A DNA stretch of 64,000 bases from Dreissena polymorpha (Eukaryota > Mollusca > Bivalvia > Myida > Dreissenidae): the NCBI RefSeq assembly GCF_020536995.1, contig NC_068355.1, forward strand, positions 71,743,053 through 71,807,052. The letters are read 5' to 3'. The notes under the pieces are model-generated. The model saw nothing but the letters and a program-made list of their open reading frames with translations, ran no database searches and was not told where the DNA came from. Made by a program: the position numbers and the translations under genes. The number at the start of each line of letters is the position of its first letter. Position 1 is the first letter of the stretch. Positions 23,001 to 30,377 of this stretch are shown here, piece after piece.

Positions 23001-25598
23001 AACCATCGCACCCAAGAATGCATTTTTTTTCTCATTTTTGGAAGATAATGTAATAAATGTCCACACCCCCACACTATACACCCCTCTTCACTCCACCTCT
23101 CCCTCCTTTGTGATTGAAATTGAGAGTCCCTTCACCTAAAAAAGAAAATAGATGAGCTGTGTCTGCACCCGCAAGGCGGTGCTCTTGTTCACATAGTTAT
23201 GGCCCTTTGAAATTTTCTATAAACTGTACATATATTGCAATTTTTGTCCCCCAAACTACTGACTGGAATTCAATGAAGCTTTATGGGAAGCTTAACTACA
23301 TGTACCTTGAGGAGATGCGCATGTTATTTGTGGGTTCTGGTTAGATGATTTATTTAGAGTTTTGGCCCTTTGAAATTTTTAAGTTGCTAAACCATCCATC
23401 GTTTTATTTTGTCCAAAGTTATGCCTCTCAAGACGTTTCCTTTTATCTGAATATATAGTGCAATATTGTGACAAAAACAATCTTTGGGAAGCATCACCGT
23501 CTGACGGTTTCTTGTTTTAAATTTGTGGATACACCAGAAATAAATATTTTTTAATGTCCAAAAACTAGGAGCAATTACTGTATCAATGAGCAGAAGTGTC
23601 ATGCACAATAACCATAACCCATTATTGCCTTTTTTGTTTTTTATGCACATTGTAACTCTTTAGGACCAATCGGTAGATATCAATGAGAAGTATCATGCAG
23701 AAGAACCATAACCCAAAACATTCTCGTTTCAGAGTTGTTGCCTTTTTATGCCCCTGAATCGAATGATTGGGGGTATATTGTTTTTGGCCTGTATGTCTGT
23801 AATGTATGTGTGTGTCTGTCCCGAAACTTTTACCTTGGTCATAATTTTTGCAATATTTAAAATAGCAACTTGATATTTGGCATGGATATGCATCTCATGG
23901 AGCTGCACATTTCGAATGGTGAAAGGTCAAGGTCATCTTTCAAGGTTAAAGGTCAAATATATGGCTTCAAAGTGGCATCAAAACTTTAACCTTGGTCATA
24001 TCTTTTGCAATATTGAAGATAGCAACTGGATATTTGGCATGCATGTGTATCTCATGGAGCTGCACATTTTAAGTGGTGAAAGGTCAAGGTCATCCTTTAA
24101 GGTCAAAAGTCAAATATATGGCTTCAAAGCAGCGCAATATGGGGCATTGTGTTTCTGACAAACACATAAAAGCCTTTAAAAACTTATTTCTCTAGGTTGT
24201 TTTCCATTCTACCAAATCACAAAACACTTGAATTCCATTGCAAATATAAAGTGCCTGAAGAACACAGAATATTAGGCACACTAATGATGCTGATGTTATC
24301 CAAATTATGGTTTTGTCTAAAACCCTTACAAGACTGAATCAGACTACGCTTTGTTTAAAAGCAATCAGCCAACGCCATTAGCCTTTTTATGCCCTCGGAG
24401 CGAAAGATCGGGGGTATATTGTTTTTGGCCTGTCCGTCATTGTATGTGTGTGTGTGTCCCAAAACTTTAACCTTCATAACTTTTGCAATAATGAACATAG
24501 CAACTTGATATTTGGCATGCATGTGTATCTCATGGAGCTGCACATTTTGAGTGGTGAAAGGTCAAGGTCATCCTTTAAGGTCAAAGGTTTAAAAAAAATC
24601 AAAAACTTTAACCAAAACTTTAACCTTCTTCATAACTTTTGCAATATTGAACGTAGCAAATTGATATTTGGCATGCATGTGTATCTCATGGAGCTGCACA
24701 TTTTGAGTGGTGAAGATCAAGGTCATCCTTCAAGGTCAAAAAATAAAAATAAAAGCGGCGCATTAGGGGGCATTGTGTTTCTGACAAAGGCATCTCTTGT
24801 TCAATTGGGATTTTTTGGCAAATTTTTAGGGAAAAGTATTGCTTTTTGTGATAGGGAATACAGCCGAATGTTGTCTTATTAAATTGGGGGGAAAAAACCC
24901 ATTTCAGAATAAAACATTCTTCATTTTTTGTAGGCAGTAGTGCAAATGTAGCATGGCACAAATCTTGAGTTTGCATTTGTGTAAACATTGTAATCTTAAT
25001 TTGTGTTCTTTTGAGCATCTTTTCAGTATATTTTGCTAAGTAGCTTATTTTGTAATGCTTTTCTAGTAAAAGTCACTTGATTCACAAATGACGATAATGT
25101 AATAATTTAAATAACAATTTGATTTAGTTTACCATGTGTTTAACAATGTACTGCAACAAATATTTCAGTTAGTCATCAATACCATGTTAGCGTTATCTTT
25201 CCACATTGTCTTGCATGGGCATTTACCCTACTTAATGGAGGAGGGGGGTTGGTCAAAACATTGGAACCTAAATTAAATGTTTAACATTAAATACATTACT
25301 GATGACATTAAAATCCAACATTCTTGCACATATTGGAGCATAAGACCATGGGTATGATGTGTTTTTCAGCCGAGGAGGTTATCGTGGTTTCCGCGGACAG
25401 AGAGGAGGCAACAGGGGCTTCATACGGGGCCAGCGGGGAGCTCCTAGGGGCAGAGGTCGCGGGCGGGGTCAGAGGGGCGGGGCCAACCAGGGGCTGTCGA
25501 GGGAGCAGCTAGATAACCAGCTGGAGGAGTACATGTCCAAGACCAAGTCCCACCTGGATCAGGAGCTTGATCAGTACATGGCTGAGGCTACCTCCTGA
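7983..25598 (+). CDS. CHTOP: Chromatin target of PRMT1 (CHTOP), complete coding region in six exons
   Basis: CHTOP is a nuclear RNA-binding protein of the TREX mRNA-export complex. It is a target of the arginine methyltransferase PRMT1 and works with ALYREF and NXF1. Exons: 7983-8044, 9603-9780, 12544-12706, 16555-16621, 17292-17354 (cassette), 25370-25598. All joins are GT-AG and the phases agree. The full form is 253 residues (human about 248), or 232 without the cassette. In order: N-terminal KIVLKSTTK motif; [16 protein letters not shown] and RPAVQAAL helix; [15 protein letters not shown]; a long RG/RGG domain, the expected PRMT1 substrate; and the C-terminal CHTOP domain ([18 protein letters not shown]). 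The ATG sits directly after an acceptor, so a non-coding first exon must lie upstream; I could not locate it. Introns are full of HE repeats. Confidence 0.95.
8045..9602 (+). other. CHTOP intron 1, no element delimited
   Basis: 1.56 kb of AT-rich, unique-looking sequence between exons 1 and 2. I see no coding exon, RNA gene or recognisable repeat. Confidence 0.6.
9603..9780 (+). CDS. CHTOP: CHTOP coding exon 2
   Basis: The acceptor is the AG at 9601-9602 after ttgctgttttctgtga. Only this choice completes the split Arg codon and yields RFTQIQKM, the counterpart of RFTNMLKN in human CHTOP. Also encodes [18 protein letters not shown]. Donor gtgaat at 9781. A later AG at 9617-9618 would break the frame with exon 1. 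Confidence 0.92.
9913..10582 (-). mobile_element. HE-D hairpin-ended element
   Basis: Left palindrome agctctactattatatatg/catatatagtggagct; right end gacagctcttgtt. Four core units (accccaa...tttcattgtcccttgacat...gaccccaacctata). A run of GTCAGC-like hexamers follows the hairpin. Abuts the next HE-A copy directly. Confidence 0.8.
10583..10933 (-). mobile_element. HE-A hairpin-ended element
   Basis: Starts atgccccccgtagggtggcat, has a gtctgtctgtctgt run, one HE-A core unit, and ends acacatctcttgtt. Joined end to end with the HE-D copy on its left. Confidence 0.75.
11104..11270 (-). repeat. Probable tRNA-derived SINE
   Basis: Read on the minus strand it has TTGCCTAGTGACTGGG followed by GGTCACGGGTTGGATC, resembling Pol III A and B boxes, then a tail ending in GGTTCTAGACCCAGG. 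No clear target duplication. Moderate support only. Confidence 0.4.
11278..12347. mobile_element. TTAA-bounded element enclosing a tRNA-like sequence
   Basis: The left end TTAAGGTATCGCACCCCTAA and the right end are imperfect inverted repeats over about 22 bases, and TTAA marks both borders, as in piggyBac-type insertions. It has no transposase. At its centre lies a tRNA-Ser-like sequence on the minus strand (11987-12067). Sits in CHTOP intron 2. Confidence 0.55.
11987..12067 (-). tRNA. tRNA-Ser(AGA)-like sequence, probably a pseudogene
   Basis: The minus strand reads GTAGTCGTGGCCAAGTGGTT (acceptor and D arm), GATGGACTAGAAATC (anticodon loop, AGA) and GCAGGTTCGAATCCTGC (a perfect T arm). Length fits a long-variable-arm tRNA-Ser. 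The acceptor stem has two non-pairs near its 3' side and the anticodon stem one, so it is likely decayed or element-borne. Confidence 0.6.
12544..12706 (+). CDS. CHTOP: CHTOP coding exon 3
   Basis: Acceptor cacttttag, donor gtaaac. Encodes [17 protein letters not shown], then the start of the RGG region ([18 protein letters not shown]). Ends one base into a Gly codon. Confidence 0.93.
13357..13637. mobile_element. Small TIR element inside HE-B
   Basis: Ends CAGAGGCGTCAA and TTGACACCCCTG are inverted repeats with two differences, each flanked by ATA. The HE-B unit resumes directly after it. A Tc1/mariner-type MITE is likely. Confidence 0.5.
13936..14325. repeat. AT-rich old repeat-like stretch
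   Basis: Begins near taaagcgagactatacaatt and runs up to the HE-E hairpin. It looks like an old interspersed element, but I see no clear ends. The 63-aa frame at 14014-14205 has no family features. Confidence 0.25.
14326..15055 (-). repeat. HE-E tandem array (two hairpin starts)
   Basis: Units of about 170 bp (cacttttgtgtccggagcca...atgagtatatat...aaaaaatgctttttactatag). The hairpin-type start ccgccagaggcggaggg appears at about 14334 and again near 14800, so one HE-E copy interrupts another. Overlapping open frames on both strands are repeat artefacts. Confidence 0.65.
16555..16621 (+). CDS. CHTOP: CHTOP coding exon 4
   Basis: Acceptor gcatttcag, donor gtaatt. Encodes [18 protein letters not shown] and GFSP of the arginine/glycine-rich domain. 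Ends two bases into a codon (AG), so it can splice to exon 5 or straight to exon 6 without losing frame. Confidence 0.9.
16691..16828 (-). mobile_element. Truncated HE-A' fragment
   Basis: Starts with the tgtccccctccactatagtg hairpin of the variant HE-A family. It breaks off in gcatgcatgtgtatct and lacks the AACAAG end. Confidence 0.6.
17292..17354 (+). CDS. CHTOP: CHTOP exon 5, phase-neutral cassette
   Basis: Acceptor cccctgtctgtag, donor gtaagg. 63 nt, encoding [20 protein letters not shown]. It enters and leaves in the same phase, so inclusion adds 21 residues to the RGG domain and skipping leaves the frame intact (exon 4 AG + C gives Ser in place of Arg). If the following intron is retained, the frame stops at once (TTG TAA). 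Confidence 0.8.
17731..18440 (-). mobile_element. HE-A' element with four 146-bp units
   Basis: Starts with the hairpin tgtcccccactatagtagtg/ggggaca. Core units begin near 17842, 17988, 18134 and 18286 (spacing 146, 146, 152; the last differs by an extra AAGGTC). Ends acacatcttgt. Non-coding. Confidence 0.85.
18461..20695 (-). mobile_element. HE-F element, 2.2 kb
   Basis: Left palindrome agctccactggccagaggcc; right end ggccctcttgtt preceded by an inverted partner (aacagtggagcgat...). Five to six units of 166-184 bp with tgttcaaattatgcccctgg lie at 18628-19440, one truncated. About 1.2 kb of non-repeated, non-coding interior follows (19440-20640). Confidence 0.75.
20696..21307. other. Intron sequence, no clear element
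   Basis: CHTOP intron 5. Poly-T runs near 20810-20840 and a small palindrome at about 21044-21067 (actcttaaattaagagt). A fragment at 20878-20935 resembles an HE hairpin start (agctgaaggtttaggg). Nothing coding. Confidence 0.4.
21308..21553. mobile_element. Fold-back (long inverted repeat) element
   Basis: The left arm (about 21308-21380) and right arm (21478-21553) are imperfect inverted copies over about 70 bases; the best block is gatacaaaatgct. The spacer is about 100 bp. MITE-like, no coding potential. Confidence 0.5.
21642..23516 (-). mobile_element. HE-I element split by HE-C
   Basis: Starts with the hairpin gctcccccgaaatttttggg/gggagc and ends ctgacggtttcttgtt. The first unit (atataaactttatgagaagc...gccggttctggtcgaatgat) is broken at about 21844 by HE-C and resumes at 23190 (cacatagttatggcccttt). 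A second, unbroken unit at 23260-23370 shows the original order. Confidence 0.65.
21845..23189 (-). mobile_element. HE-C element inside HE-I
   Basis: Left end agctcatctattttttgaaa (hairpin) with cttggcgtcggcgtctgg; five units of about 170 bp (aaattttggttaagttttgt...); C/A-rich tracts at 22845-22935; right end ggcggtgctcttgtt. Same architecture as the copy at 50192-51773. Confidence 0.75.
23747..24167 (-). mobile_element. HE-A element, right end truncated
   Basis: Starts atgcccctgaatcgaatgat; two core units; ends acaaacacat without the final ctcttgtt. Confidence 0.7.
24389..24801 (-). mobile_element. HE-A element, two core units
   Basis: Starts atgccctcggagcgaaagat, ends ggcatctcttgtt. The 144-aa open frame over it only reads through repeat units. 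Confidence 0.75.
24802..25369 (+). other. End of CHTOP intron 5
   Basis: AT-rich sequence leading to the acceptor gatgtgtttttcag. Nothing else recognised. Confidence 0.5.
25370..25598 (+). CDS. CHTOP: CHTOP exon 6, C-terminal exon
   Basis: Acceptor gtgtttttcag. Encodes RGG repeats ([16 protein letters not shown]...) and the C-terminal CHTOP domain: [34 protein letters not shown], stop at 25596. The two short acidic/tyrosine repeats ([18 protein letters not shown]) are the family signature. Confidence 0.96.
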
Positions 25599-26480
25599 AA
25601 GGGCTGCTGGGGACACCAAGGGAAGATGGCCAAGTGATCTTATTAGTGAGCCTTGAAAAGACGGACACAATGAATGGCATCATTTAATGTACTATATAGT
25701 TGATCCAAATATCTATCGATTAACATGTTGGGCAATAGATACCTGATTGTTGTGTCATTTTGGTTGATAAAGTGATATTCAAAAACACAGACTTCAGTTT
25801 CTGAACAAGGCTTGATATATTTTTTTGCTTTGGTTTTCTTCCAATTTGAATATTTATGTTTTGAAGTGGACAAAAACTAACTTTCCATAAATCATATTCT
25901 GTGTTTTAAATGTTTTGTGGACAGTTATGTTTAATACAGTGTTGATTTGTTTGTCTCTTTACCTGCAATCGATATTGATTCTGATGAACACCCAATCCTG
26001 AAAGCTGGATGAAAAATAATTCTTGTAAATATCATAGAGTAGTTGTATTTATTATGACTAAGTGTATTTTAAACCATTTTTGTATTATATTCATCACTTT
26101 AGCACACATTGACCTTCTGGTGTAGTTCTTATTTTATGTATTGGATAGTTATGTTTTTATATGAAAGTACCTTAAATTGAGAATATTCATGTCACTCACA
26201 TGTGACACTTGATCATTAATGTGTTGAATGACATGTAAAAATATACAGTTTTATGTATGTTTGTATTTGTTCTGTGAAGTGTTGTTTCTCATACAAGAAT
26301 GCTTGCATAATAATACCTGTTCAGAAATAATAGACAATGATTGTTAACATAGATTACAAAGGTTATTGTGCACATTATTGTCTAGTTATATTAATATCAC
26401 CAATACCACTATTCAGGAAGTAAGGTGCTGAATAAATGTATACCATGAGTGAAGAAATAAAAGGAGGAAGGAAATTAGCA
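25599..26480 (+). other. CHTOP: CHTOP 3' UTR with candidate poly(A) signals
   Basis: Unique AT-rich sequence after the stop. AATAAA at 26431-26436 and 26456-26461 would give a 3' UTR of about 870 nt. The end is inferred. Confidence 0.5.
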
Positions 26481-26611
26481 AGGTATTTTTAGCTACAAAA
26501 GCTATTTGACATGCGGGAAAATAATGAAGTTGTCCAAATAAAAAATCTAACTTCATTTGATGCAGATATACATGATCTTAAGATTGTATGTCATGACAGA
26601 AATAACTTTTT

Positions 26612-26851
26612 ATGCATCCGAAGGAGGGCATATAGTGATCAGACTGTCCGTCCATCTGTCCTTCCGTCACACTTTGCGTATAGGTTTCGAAAAAGGCTCA
26701 GAACTTCTATGTTGCTTCATATAGCAACTTGATATTTGGCATGCATGTGTATCTCATGGAGCTGCACATTATGAGTGGTGAAAGGTCAAATGTATGGCTT
26801 CAAAGCGGCGCAGAAGGGGGCATTGTGTTATTGACAAACACATCTCTTGTT
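26612..26851 (-). mobile_element. HE-A element, short
   Basis: Starts atgcatccgaaggagggcat, part of one core unit, ends acacatctcttgtt. Confidence 0.65.
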
Positions 26852-27248
26852 GTCCATGTGTTCAAGCAGAATGATTTGTGGCACATTTTTCGGATGCACA
26901 ACAGTTCGGACATTCTGATCTTGCAAAACAAATAAGGAAATCAAATATTTTTATTTTAAATTGGAAGATCATTTGAAAAGGGTCTGACCGACTCCCCGTG
27001 ACACAAAAACAATGAGTCCGAGTCTCTTTGAAGGAGTCTCGGATTCCTGTTAGTGTCGAACGCTGCAGTAATACTGAACATAAATAAATACTTAAATATC
27101 CAGTTAATGCATATTTTCACGATTTCAAAACCTGAAAATTATCAAGCTTTTCAATGCAAAACAATTGAAATATTTGGAGAGTTCTGCTGTTGTTACAAGT
27201 TGGGACACTACGAGGATTGCTTATACCAGGGCTTCTGCAGGAATTTTT

Positions 27249-27668
27249 AGCTCGACTATTATATATGAAATATATATAGTGGAGTTATCCTACTCACCCC
27301 GGCGTGGGCATTTCCGTTCCGTTAGCGTGCAAATGTTAAAGTTTTCGTTCTTCCCCAATTATTTTCATTGTCCCTTAAAATATTGCTTTCATATTTTGCA
27401 TACTTGTTTACCAATATGACCCCAACCTATAAACAAGAGCAGACAACTCTATCAAGCATTTTGTCTAAATTATGGCCCCTTTTCCACTTAGAATATGCAG
27501 CCAATGTTAAAGTTTGCGTACTACCCCAATTATTTTCATTGTCCCTTGACATATTGCTTTCATATTTTGCATACTTGTTTACCATTATGACCCCAACCTA
27601 AAAACAAGAGTATACAACTGTATCAAGCATTTTGACATAATTATTGTCCCTTTTATACTTACAATATG
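27249..27668 (-). mobile_element. HE-D element, right part missing
   Basis: Hairpin agctcgactattatatatga then two units. It breaks into the HE-G hairpin at 27670 before reaching its own AACAAG end. Confidence 0.6.
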
Positions 27669-27669
27669 C

Positions 27670-28049
27670 TTATAAGTCCCCTACCAGTTTCTACGGAGGG
27701 GACTTATGGTTTGCGCTCTGTGTGCCCGTCAGTCAGTCTGTCACACTTTTCTGGATCCTGCGATTACTTTAAAAGTTCTTCATATTTTTTCATGAAACTT
27801 GAAACATGGTTAGATGGCAAAATGGACATTATGCATGTCATTTCATTTTCTTCCTACATCAAATATTCTGTTTGCTATGGCAACAAATAAAAATCTGACA
27901 ATGGTGGAGCAAGTAGGGGACATATATTGCTTGGCAATAGTCTCGTTTAATTTGGCACTATTCATGGTCAATTTTAATGCTTTAAAAACCAATTTTGTAA
28001 TACATTTATGGAATATAACAAGTAAATCAGCACCTGTCTGAAGTCTAAA
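27670..28049 (-). mobile_element. HE-G fragment
   Basis: Begins with the palindrome ataagtcccctaccagtttc/tacggaggggacttat. One unit (catgaaacttgaaacatggt...) follows; no cttgtt end is visible. Confidence 0.45.
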
Positions 28050-28090
28050 GCTTTAAACATTGGTGTGAAATTCACACCAATGTTTAAAGC
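28050..28090. repeat. Perfect 20-bp inverted repeat with a 1-nt centre
   Basis: GCTTTAAACATTGGTGTGAA (28050-28069), one A, then the exact reverse complement (28071-28090). It can form a full cruciform or hairpin. Flanks show no element ends. Confidence 0.95.
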
Positions 28091-28359
28091 ATTAAATTTC
28101 AGAAATGTATGATGTTTGATGAAAAAAGAAAGCGATCTTTGAAAATCAAAAACCTGTCTAATGAAATGTATCATAAAGTATTACTGACATCTAAGCATTG
28201 TACTATTTGCTCTTGAAATTCAAACCTCCTCTAAAATGTCAAAGTAAATTCCTCATAAGATTTTTATAATCTATTACACAGTTTTACTTTCACCATCATC
28301 AACACAGATAAACCATCAAAATCGTCTACAACTCTGACATATTGGACCTTGAATTTTGT

Positions 28360-28587
28360 AGCTCACCTGAGCACAATGTGCTCATGGTAAGCTTTTGTCC
28401 GTTGTGTGTCGTGCGGCGTCAACATTTGCCCTGTTAATACTAGAGGCCACATTTATTGTCCAATCTTCATGAAATTTGGTCAGAACATTGGTCGCAATAA
28501 TATCTTGGATGAGTTTGAAAATGGTTTCGGTTGCTTTAAAAACATGGCCACTAGGGGGCAGGGCATTTTTCCTAATATGGTTACACT
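28360..28587 (-). mobile_element. HE-B fragment
   Basis: Hairpin agctcacctgagcacaatgtg/ctcatgg, one unit (ttcatgaaatttggtcagaa...), truncated after cctaatatggtta. Confidence 0.65.
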
Positions 28588-29100
28588 GTATTACACGTCA
28601 CGTCGAAGACAAGAGTGTATCGTCGAATACAGACAGTTGAACTCGACCGTGAACAACAGGTAGGTTATAAATTCGGTCGGTATAATTATATCACGCAAGT
28701 AAGGTAAAAAAATCATTGCTACGAACATATTGTCCATTGACTGAGGACGCCACCAGGTAATTTTGGACTCGTTAAAGTTTTTAAAGAAATATGAACGAGT
28801 TAAAAGGAACAGTTTCCGAAACATCATTGAAAATGACTGATTTTTGTTCAAAATATATCAAGTTTGAAATAAATGACTGGATTTCCTGTTATATACTTAT
28901 GCATTTATCCCTTGGGATACGTTCTACAAGCCAACTATCCGCCCCGTGAGTTGTTTCATGAACATGCCCCTGGCGTCCAAACTGACCCTGTCGAAAAAAC
29001 ATGATGCCGTAGTAGGCAGATATGTATTTTCAATGATGGCAAAAACGCTGTACAAGATGCTAACCAAGATGACAGTTTGTCAAAATAACGATTGTATTTA
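28588..29100. other. Intergenic, nothing recognised
   Basis: No coding similarity. The open frames on both strands are short and lack motifs. A donor-like AACAGgtaggt near 28660 has no supporting exon. Confidence 0.4.
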
Positions 29101-29475
29101 TAATGCCCCCCTTCGAAGAAGAGGGGATATATTGTTTTGCACATGTCGGTCCGTCCACCAAATGGTTTCCGGATGATAACTCAAGAACGCTTAGGCCTAG
29201 GATCATGAAACTTCATAGGAACAATGATCATGACTGGCTGATGACCCATATTGATTTCAGGTCACTAGGTCAAAGGTCAAGGTCACAGTGACTCGAAACA
29301 GTAAAATGGTTTCCGGATGATAACTCAAGAACGCTCAGGCCTAGGATCATGAAACTTCATAGGAACATTGATCATGAATGGCAGATGACCCCTATTGATT
29401 TTCGGGTCAAAGGTCAAGGTCACAGTGACTCGAAACAGTAAAATGGTTTCCGGATGATAACTCAATACTCAGGGC
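29101..29475 (-). mobile_element. HE-H fragment with tandem units
   Basis: Starts atgccccccttcgaagaaga. The unit aatggtttccggatgataac recurs at about 29161, 29304 and 29442 (about 140 bp apart), with aggtcaaggtcacagtgact between. No cttgtt end. Confidence 0.6.
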
Positions 29476-29529
29476 CCCTGGCCTGCGAACGGGCCTGGCT
29501 TATACAAAGTATAAAATACATTGCTCGTT

Positions 29530-29612
29530 GTATGATCACGGATGGTTGAGTAGTCTAAACGTTAGAATAAAACTCCAGAAGTCAGTGGTTCGAGCCCAGT
29601 TGAGTGTTTTTC
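29530..29612 (+). repeat. tRNA-like sequence (SINE/MITE module)
   Basis: GATGGTTGAGTAGTCTAAAC resembles a D arm/A box and AGTGGTTCGAGCCC a T arm/B box. The last part is shared with the module at 31409-31490 in the opposite orientation. Stems do not pair well, so it is not a functional tRNA. Confidence 0.45.
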
Positions 29613-29619
29613 TTTCTTG

Positions 29620-30060
29620 AATCGTATTCTTGTGTTTTACTAGAGCTTGTTATATCTAATGTTAACATTTAAAAATATAGAGCGTTTAATGACAAACTTC
29701 AATATCTGCCAAAATATGTGAATATTCCCTTTAAAAAACAAAGATGTACAGTTTTTTTCTTAAACGAGAAGAGGAGTTTGTCAAAAACTGACCAGCCGCC
29801 TTTCAAGAGTGTCCATGGAATCAATGTACGACCGGCGGTTTTTCACGCGAACATAATTAAGAGTTCAAAATACCGGAGGGTCATATAGTTTGGAGTTGGA
29901 ATAATCAAACTACAGCGATGCGTAGATTATGATGTCGGTATTTAAAGCTATACGAATGCCACATGTCAAACAAAATTCGATGAATTGTGGCCCTGTAGTC
30001 GAATTCGCGCACGTTCAGTTGTGCACAGTTCATGTGACAAGTACATGCGTACTGAGTACA
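29620..30060. other. Intergenic stretch upstream of TMEM97
   Basis: No coding frame or clear repeat. It grades into the probable promoter region. Confidence 0.4.
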
Positions 30061-30069
30061 TATAAAAGG
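30061..30069 (+). promoter_or_regulatory. Candidate TATA box of TMEM97
   Basis: TATAAAAGG lies about 200 bp upstream of the TMEM97 ATG. Position would allow a 5' UTR of about 175 nt. Sequence match only. Confidence 0.35.
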
Positions 30070-30080
30070 AAGTCATTGCC

Positions 30081-30170
30081 ACTGCCGAATGTACACTGGC
30101 CCGTTTATAAATACATGTATCTAGGACTGCCGAATGTACACTGGCCCGTTTATAAATACATGTATCTAGG
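30081..30170 (+). repeat. Perfect 45-bp tandem duplication
   Basis: Two identical copies, 30081-30125 and 30126-30170, each beginning actgccgaatgtacactggc and holding TTTATAAATA. Identity implies a recent duplication, in the probable 5' UTR/promoter of TMEM97. Confidence 0.95.
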
Positions 30171-30266
30171 CCAAGCCAACGAGTTTCCGCTTCAATATCG
30201 ATTTATTTTCATTATTAAACCTGTGTATGGACTGGCAAACCGAGGAAATATTACAGAAGAGCGAAG

Positions 30267-30377
30267 ATGGAACGGTGGATAGACTTAGCGTTTTTGTTTT
30301 ATTTTGGGACTCATATTCCAATTGCATTGTTTTTTGATTCGCAGGCAGTGTTTCCGAAATGGCTTTATCCAACACCT
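30267..30377 (+). CDS. TMEM97: TMEM97 exon 1
   Basis: 37 codons, MERWIDLAFLFYFGTHIPIA to WLYPTP, then donor gtaagt. The ATG opens directly on the first membrane segment, and HIPI..LF.D.QAV.P..LYP matches human TMEM97. Confidence 0.94.

Noticed and set aside
24448-24882. 144-aa open frame on +
   Set aside because: It reads through two HE-A core units (the [18 protein letters not shown] repeat). The same peptide appears in several frames and strands at other HE-A copies, so it reflects repeat sequence and not a gene.
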